This document shows, one piece after another, positions 59,311 through 64,000 of a stretch of 64,000 nucleotides of DNA. Made by a program: the position numbers and the translations under genes. Within the stretch, counting starts at the first letter, position 1. Every line of letters begins with the position of its first letter. The stretch spans positions 124,001 through 188,000 of the forward strand of contig JAPOXV010000018.1 of NCBI GenBank assembly GCA_026706935.1. Reading direction: 5' to 3'. Under the pieces are notes generated by a model that saw only the letters and a list, made by a program, of their open reading frames with translations, made no database searches and was not told the DNA's origin. Source of the stretch: Gammaproteobacteria bacterium (GTDB lineage Bacteria; Pseudomonadota; Gammaproteobacteria; Pseudomonadales; Azotimanducaceae).

Positions 59311-60314
59311 GAGTCGCGGTGATCGGCGCCGGAAACTTCGGTACCGTGATTGCAAATATCGTGGCGCGTAACGGTTGTGAGACGTACCTCTGGTTACGAG
59401 ACGAGCAACAGTTGCAGGATATGTTGAGCAAACGTGAAAACCGACGCTACTTACCTGGCCATAAACTCGCCGATACGGTTCAACCTACCTCTGATCTCGA
59501 TCTAGCCGCTTCGTCAAGTGAATTGTTGTTTATCACAGTACCGAGTGCGTCATTTCGAGAAGTCGCCAAAGCAATGTCGGAGTATGTGTCGCCCGGTGCG
59601 TATGTGGTCAGCGGAACCAAAGGTGTTGAAGCCACCTCTTTCCGATTGATGAGTCAGATCGCGAAAGACGAAATTGGCCATTCGATTGTCGGCGTCCTAA
59701 GCGGTCCTAATCTAGCAGAGGAAATTGCCGCCGGTCAGTTCGCTGGCACCGTGATTGCGAGTGAGGACGCAAAGCTCGTCAAAACCGTACAAGAGCACCT
59801 ACAAAGCTCGAGGTTTCGCGTGTATGGCAACTCGGATGTCTACGGCGTAGAACTAGGTGGTGCGCTAAAGAACATCTATGCCATCATTTGTGGCATGGCC
59901 ACGACACTCCAAGTCGGTCAGAATGCGCTTGCTATGGTGATTACGCGAAGCCTCGCGGAGATGAATCGATTTGCACAATCGATGGGTGCCAACGCGATGA
60001 CTTTTCTAGGTCTTTCGGGTGTCGGTGACCTCATTGCGACATGTACATCACAGCATTCTCGAAACTTTCAGCTAGGTTCTCAATTAGCAAGCGGATTGAG
60101 TCTTAATGAAGCACAAGAGAAACTTGGTAAATTAGCGGAAGGGGTGAACACACTTGAGGTGGTCTATAGAAAGAAAGAGGAGTTAGAAGTTTATATGCCG
60201 TTGGTCGATGGCGCGTATCGAGTTCTATTTCGTAATGAGAACATTCTGGCTGTGATTGGTGAACTCATGACGTCACAACAACAGCCCGATGTCGAATCCA
60301 TCGTTTCTGCGTGA
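59307..60314 (+). CDS. gpsA: Glycerol-3-phosphate dehydrogenase [NAD(P)+]
   Basis: A 335-residue enzyme that makes sn-glycerol 3-phosphate for phospholipid synthesis. VIGAGNFGTVIANIVARNG is the nucleotide-binding loop; SGPNLAEEIAAGQF, the catalytic lysine region GGALKNIYAIICG, and GLSGVGDLIATCTSQHSRNFQLG are highly conserved. The GTG start overlaps the htpG stop by 4 bases. Confidence 0.96.
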   Translation: MRVAVIGAGNFGTVIANIVARNGCETYLWLRDEQQLQDMLSKRENRRYLPGHKLADTVQPTSDLDLAASSSELLFITVPSASFREVAKAMSEYVSPGAYVVSGTKGVEATSFRLMSQIAKDEIGHSIVGVLSGPNLAEEIAAGQFAGTVIASEDAKLVKTVQEHLQSSRFRVYGNSDVYGVELGGALKNIYAIICGMATTLQVGQNALAMVITRSLAEMNRFAQSMGANAMTFLGLSGVGDLIATCTSQHSRNFQLGSQLASGLSLNEAQEKLGKLAEGVNTLEVVYRKKEELEVYMPLVDGAYRVLFRNENILAVIGELMTSQQQPDVESIVSA

Positions 60315-60364
60315 GTGTCCGACATCCCTCAAATCCTAACCTCTCCCTATAATCCAATACGAGT

Positions 60365-61270
60365 ATGAAACGCCTCATTTCGTGTGTCCTTACCCTTGGT
60401 TCGTTTGGATTATTAGCCGACGTTCCCGGCTCTTCTGACAGTAATATACTGACTAGATATACAGCATCAACGATCATCGAATATGATCTCATCGAAGGTG
60501 CGTACGACTTTATTTACGCTTCCGTCGACAAGATAAAACGCGAAGTGTCGTTTGAGAGCTCCGTTCGCTTTACCGGGTCAGGCCAAAAAATCACTTACGA
60601 AATGCCCCGTGGGGTGAGTCGCGAGGATGCACTTCGATGGCATACGTCGCAGCTTGATCGACTCGGCGGCACGATGTTGTTTTCGTGCGATGGTCCGGAT
60701 TGCGGTCGTGCCACAATCTGGGCAAGTCAGATATTCCGCATACGAAGTCTCTCCGCGCCAGATCGCCAACAGTCGTACGCCGCGTACGTATTAGGAGATG
60801 ATGCGGACCAAACGCTCGTTGCGTTGTATGTAGTCGAGCGAGGTAATAAACGGGTTAATGCTCATATTGAAGTGGTTGAGCCGAACGCACCCGTCACGTT
60901 TGACCAAAACCGAGGTTTTGCGGATTCGCTCAGTGCGACCGGGATCGCTGTAATTCGAAACGTTACCCCTGGTCGTGATGGATCGATCGATGCGGACGCT
61001 AAGGCAGTGATCGGTGATATCGCCGAACAGCTCTCCAGCCTGCTAGCAAGCGATATTTACGTGGTTTGCCATTTACATGCTCCTGGTTCTGCTCAACCAC
61101 TGATCGAAGCAAGTGGTCGGTGTGCCGAAGAGGTTGCTGGTCTGCTCGCTGAACAATCGTCATTTGAACCGAAAGCGATCGGTGTCGGACCGTTGATTCC
61201 GGTCGAAGGGCGAAAGTTGAGCCGCGTAGAAGTGGTTGTCCCGAGCCTGATGCGCCAGGTTTCTCGCTAG
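60365..61270 (+). CDS. DUF4892-like secreted protein
   Basis: A 301-residue protein with a short signal peptide (MKRLISCVLTLGSFGLLA). TMLFSCDGPDCGRATIWASQIF is the conserved cysteine-containing core of the DUF4892 family found in gammaproteobacteria, and YAAYVLGDD plus LVALYVVERGNKR follow. The C-terminal 90 residues resemble an OmpA-like or peptidoglycan-associated fold (SIDADAKAVIGDIAEQLSSLL then IYVVCHLHAPGSAQ), but I cannot confirm it. Function unknown; the periplasm is the likely location. Confidence 0.75.
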   Translation: MKRLISCVLTLGSFGLLADVPGSSDSNILTRYTASTIIEYDLIEGAYDFIYASVDKIKREVSFESSVRFTGSGQKITYEMPRGVSREDALRWHTSQLDRLGGTMLFSCDGPDCGRATIWASQIFRIRSLSAPDRQQSYAAYVLGDDADQTLVALYVVERGNKRVNAHIEVVEPNAPVTFDQNRGFADSLSATGIAVIRNVTPGRDGSIDADAKAVIGDIAEQLSSLLASDIYVVCHLHAPGSAQPLIEASGRCAEEVAGLLAEQSSFEPKAIGVGPLIPVEGRKLSRVEVVVPSLMRQVSR

Positions 61271-61296
61271 TCGAACGACTTGCCAACGGCTGAAAC

Positions 61297-62367
61297 ATGG
61301 CGGGTAATACTTTCGGGCAACTATTCCGAGTTACGACGTTCGGTGAAAGTCACGGTATAGCGCTTGGGGCCGTCGTTGATGGCTGTCCGCCTGGGCTCGA
61401 GCTAAGCGAATCCGACTTACAGCACGATCTTGATCGTCGTAAACCAGGTCAATCAAAGTACACGACGCAACGGCGTGAAGACGATCGAGTACGCATCCTG
61501 TCGGGTGTCTTTGAAGGCAAAACCACCGGTACGCCAATCGGTTTGCTGATAGAAAACGAAGATCAGCGTAGTCGAGACTATAGCGCAATCAAGGACGTGT
61601 TTCGACCGGCGCATGCCGACTACACGTATACGAAGAAGTACGGTTTTCGGGACTATCGCGGTGGCGGCCGCGCTTCCGCGAGAGAGACGAGTATGCGCGT
61701 AGCGGCAGCAGGGATTGCGAAAAAGTACCTTCATGAACGGTTCGGCACGGAAATCCGCGGTTATTTAGCACAGATCGGGGCATTGAAAGCCGAAAGGTTT
61801 GACAAGAACGAGATCGAGAACAACGCATTCTTCTGTCCAGACGCGGATCTTGTGCCTGAAATCGAAGAGCTGATCGATGAATTGCGTGAGGCAGGTGACT
61901 CAATTGGTGCTCGAATCGGGCTCATTGTTACCAACGTTCCAGTTGGGTTGGGTGAACCGGTCTTCGGTAAACTTGATGCAGAGCTTGCTTCAGCGATGAT
62001 CGGTATCAACGCGGTAAAAGGCGTCGAATTCGGAGAGGGGTTTTCCGTCGTTGAACTTCGTGGCAGCGAAAACCGCGATGAGATGGATGAATCTGGTTTC
62101 GTTAGTAATAGCGCGGGTGGTGTACTTGGTGGCATTGCATCGGGTCAGGACATCACTCTGAGCGTCGCGCTGAAACCAACGTCGAGTATTGCAAAAGAAG
62201 GGCAGACTCAGAATAAGAGTGGTGATGTGACAACCATCAGTACAACCGGGCGGCACGATCCCTGTGTCGGCATCCGAGCAACGCCGATCGTAGAAGCGAT
62301 GGCAGCGTTGGTGCTAATGGATCACTGCTTGCGTGACCGTGCGCAGAATATGGATGTGGCACGCTAG
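61297..62367 (+). CDS. aroC: Chorismate synthase
   Basis: A 356-residue FMN-dependent enzyme that converts EPSP to chorismate, the last shikimate-pathway step. [80 protein letters not shown]-like (seen as [15 protein letters not shown]) and GIASGQDI are diagnostic, and the C-terminus keeps [14 protein letters not shown]. Starts at ATG 26 bases after the DUF4892-like gene. Confidence 0.97.
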   Translation: MAGNTFGQLFRVTTFGESHGIALGAVVDGCPPGLELSESDLQHDLDRRKPGQSKYTTQRREDDRVRILSGVFEGKTTGTPIGLLIENEDQRSRDYSAIKDVFRPAHADYTYTKKYGFRDYRGGGRASARETSMRVAAAGIAKKYLHERFGTEIRGYLAQIGALKAERFDKNEIENNAFFCPDADLVPEIEELIDELREAGDSIGARIGLIVTNVPVGLGEPVFGKLDAELASAMIGINAVKGVEFGEGFSVVELRGSENRDEMDESGFVSNSAGGVLGGIASGQDITLSVALKPTSSIAKEGQTQNKSGDVTTISTTGRHDPCVGIRATPIVEAMAALVLMDHCLRDRAQNMDVAR

Positions 62368-62524
62368 CTATTCGCTTGATTTGACCCTGCGTGGGGAGAA
62401 CACGATCACTAGCAGTTCAGATTAGCAGGAGAAAGACGGGAACCAATCGTTTCTGTGCTTGGAAATTACCTTTCGACCCGCACCTAGAATAGTGAAATAA
62501 TCAGGTTTATTCAGGGAAAACCGC

Positions 62525-63343
62525 ATGCGTGAGTCGGTTGCTACTAAATGTGTACTGTCAATTCTTGCAGTGTTTGCCGCTGGAATTAGCTCTGGTCAGA
62601 GTAACTCAAGCATTCTTGAAGTCATTGAAGGTGGCGGCGTTGAGCCGACTGGAAACACGCTCGAATATTACGGTGCTGCTAGAGGTTATCTCGCGGAGCC
62701 ACAAGGCGAAGGACCACACGGCTCGGTCATTTTGATTCATGAATGGAACGGGCTTGTTGATCGCGTGAGGCAGGTCGCAGATGCATTGGCTGCTCAAGGT
62801 TACATTGCGCTCGCCGCTGATCTGTATTCAGGTCGCACCGGCTCCAATCCACAAGAGAACATGGCCTTGGTTCGGGAGACTCGTGGTAATCCTGAAGAAA
62901 TAATCGCTAATCTCAATGCTGCGGTCGCTTATCTAAAGAATCGACAAGACTCAAACGGTCTAGTCGCGACTATAGGGTGGTGCTTCGGAGGAGGTGTTGC
63001 TCTTTCCTTTGCACTTGGAGGTGAACATCACGATGGTACAGCGATCTTTTATGGTCAACTCTTGGCGGATCCCACAGAACTAGCGAAGATCCACCATGAG
63101 ATTTTTGGTACCTTTGCGGGTCAGGATCGAGGGATTCCGGTAGAGCAGGTACACGCGTTTGTCGCTGCGCTTAACGAAGCGGGTATTCCGAACGACATAC
63201 ATATCTACGATCCCGTGCAACACGGATTCTGGCTCTACGTAGAACGTGATGCTGACACAAACCGTGAACCGGCAAAGGACACATGGGATCGCTTGAGCGC
63301 ATACTTCGAGAGAACATTGGAGCCAACGACAGAAACAGAGTAG
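62525..63343 (+). CDS. Secreted dienelactone hydrolase family protein
   Basis: A 272-residue alpha/beta hydrolase with a signal peptide (VATKCVLSILAVFAAGISSG). The dienelactone-hydrolase triad is visible: cysteine in IGWCFGGGVAL, aspartate in AGQDRGIP and histidine in PVQHGFW; VILIHEWNGLVDRVRQVADALA is the conserved oxyanion region. Periplasmic DLH-like proteins are common, with unknown substrates. The ATG follows GGGAAA at 62514-62519. A TAGAAT -10-like box lies at 62485-62490. Confidence 0.85.
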   Translation: MRESVATKCVLSILAVFAAGISSGQSNSSILEVIEGGGVEPTGNTLEYYGAARGYLAEPQGEGPHGSVILIHEWNGLVDRVRQVADALAAQGYIALAADLYSGRTGSNPQENMALVRETRGNPEEIIANLNAAVAYLKNRQDSNGLVATIGWCFGGGVALSFALGGEHHDGTAIFYGQLLADPTELAKIHHEIFGTFAGQDRGIPVEQVHAFVAALNEAGIPNDIHIYDPVQHGFWLYVERDADTNREPAKDTWDRLSAYFERTLEPTTETE

Positions 63344-63692
63344 GGAACTGATAGCGTTCTACCGGAATGACGCTGAACTTCGGACGAACCGCACATTCCT
63401 TTAGCGATGCTGATTCGGATCATTCCGACCGATTTACCGAGTAAATTGGTAGTCTGACCATCAATCTACTTAGAGGAAGAGTTCGCGACTCGATTCAGGA
63501 TTAGCGAGTCAGTTGTGTGAAGCGAGATCGGCGAAAATACAGTAAATTGGTTTCTTTTTCACGCCTCTGTCTGTCGCATCAGCGATGACGCTCCAACTGC
63601 TTTCATGGGCTCGATTTTTCATCTTTGCGACAGCAGCTTGCTAATATCGGACGATAAGAGGTTTCGACCGCAAGCACATGTCGAAATCGGTT

Positions 63693-63701
63693 TTATCCAC
63701 A
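63693..63701 (+). promoter_or_regulatory. Perfect DnaA box
   Basis: TTATCCACA matches the consensus DnaA-binding site exactly. It lies in the loop side of a possible hairpin, GGTTTT (63689-63694) with AAAACC (63705-63710). I see only one such site here, so it more likely marks a DnaA-responsive promoter or chance than a replication origin. Confidence 0.35.
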
Positions 63702-63741
63702 CCGAAAACCCTGGCTAAGACACGCGTAGCTCGCGGGTTTT

Positions 63742-63837
63742 CACCGTCTACGCAGCTTTCGTGATCATGAACCCGATCGATAGCTCTTACGCTTCGCTCA
63801 ATTTTTAGGTCATCTCAGCTCTTGGCACCGTCTACGC
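63742..63837 (+). repeat. 12-base direct repeat CACCGTCTACGC
   Basis: Two exact copies at 63742-63753 and 63826-63837, each preceded within 15 bases by AGCTC. They lie in the gene-free right end. They could be paired regulator-binding sites or traces of a duplication. Confidence 0.4.
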
Positions 63838-64000
63838 GGTCAATTGAGCAACGGAAAAAGACACGTAACCACAGAAGATTGTCGGGCAGTATTTTTGCGA
63901 TAGTGTTTTTTTGTGAAATAAAGGCGAATATTTGACTTTTAACATGACGATAACGTTAAATATAGCTACTTAAAGTAATTTCTTGCAGGAATCAGCATTC

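Larger units (their letters stand above)
63344..64000. other. Gene-free right end with DnaA box and short repeats
   Basis: No convincing coding frame is visible over 657 bases, though short protein-like stretches occur at 63679-63795. It contains a perfect DnaA box, two 11-base copies of AGTAAATTGGT (63440-63450 and 63541-63551), and two 12-base copies of CACCGTCTACGC (63742-63753 and 63826-63837). The last 100 bases are AT-rich and include TTGACT (63932-63937) with TTAAAT 18 bases on, which may be a promoter reading out of the window. Confidence 0.5.

Noticed and set aside
63679-63765. Small frame beginning MSKSVLSTPK after the DnaA box
   Set aside because: It is only 28 codons, has no ribosome-binding site and no recognisable features.

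Overview
The window looks like core chromosome of an aerobic, probably free-living (perhaps marine) gammaproteobacterium; I cannot name the genus from the sequence alone. The evidence is gene order and content. The blocks ypjD-like/corB-like/ffh/rpsP/rimM/trmD/rplS and xerD/dsbC are typical gammaproteobacterial arrangements, the SdhC/SdhD subunits, NfuA, CysB and a DUF4892-type protein fit the same class, and a TonB-dependent receptor with a TPR-sulfotransferase recalls marine oligotroph genomes. GTG and TTG start codons are common throughout. I see no insertion sequence, phage gene, CRISPR array, tRNA or rRNA.

Layout. 1-4.3 kb: a TPR-sulfotransferase running off the left edge and a TonB-dependent receptor. 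4.4-7.6 kb: an ankyrin-repeat protein divergent from a PhyH-family dioxygenase, an orphan Phd-type antitoxin and a possible gene remnant. 7.7-12 kb: cobalamin-dependent methionine synthase divergent from nfuA. 12-18 kb: an AddA/AddB-like helicase-nuclease pair for double-strand break processing. 18-20.3 kb: a candidate 48-residue membrane protein, a membrane J-domain protein coupled to a VWA-like protein, and a YdcH-like small protein with a near-consensus promoter. 20.5-22.7 kb: cysB, then a thioredoxin-like CxxC protein and an iron-sulfur type cysH (sulfate assimilation). 23-28.3 kb: prpBCD (methylcitrate cycle), a gamma-carbonic anhydrase-like protein and purT.

28.4-30.3 kb: leuA preceded by a leader peptide with clustered leucine codons and a terminator-like hairpin, i.e. 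a leucine attenuator. 30.4-34.3 kb: an unrecognised secreted 527-residue protein, a CBS-domain membrane protein and a CcsA/YpjD-like protein. 34.4-39.9 kb: ffh, then the ribosome/tRNA operon in which S16 carries an exceptional acidic tail of about 140 residues, then xerD and dsbC. 40.1-43.3 kb: sdhCDAB. 43.4-49.6 kb: a mixed block (ribbon-helix-helix-like protein, FHA-like membrane protein, luciferase-like oxidoreductase, two hydrolases, COQ4-like protein, Gfo/Idh/MocA oxidoreductase) that separates sdhCDAB from sucAB-lpd-sucCD at 49.8-57.4 kb. 57.4-63.3 kb: htpG, gpsA, a DUF4892-like secreted protein, aroC and a secreted dienelactone hydrolase-like protein. 63.3-64 kb is gene-free but holds a perfect DnaA box and short direct repeats.

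The genes mostly describe central metabolism: the two TCA-cycle clusters, propionate entry through methylcitrate to succinate and pyruvate, and sulfur assimilation leading to methionine. I found no clearly novel multi-gene system. The most unusual signals are the S16 tail, the nearly leaderless leuA attenuator, the VWA/J-domain pair, the thioredoxin-like partner of CysH, and the block inserted between sdh and suc.
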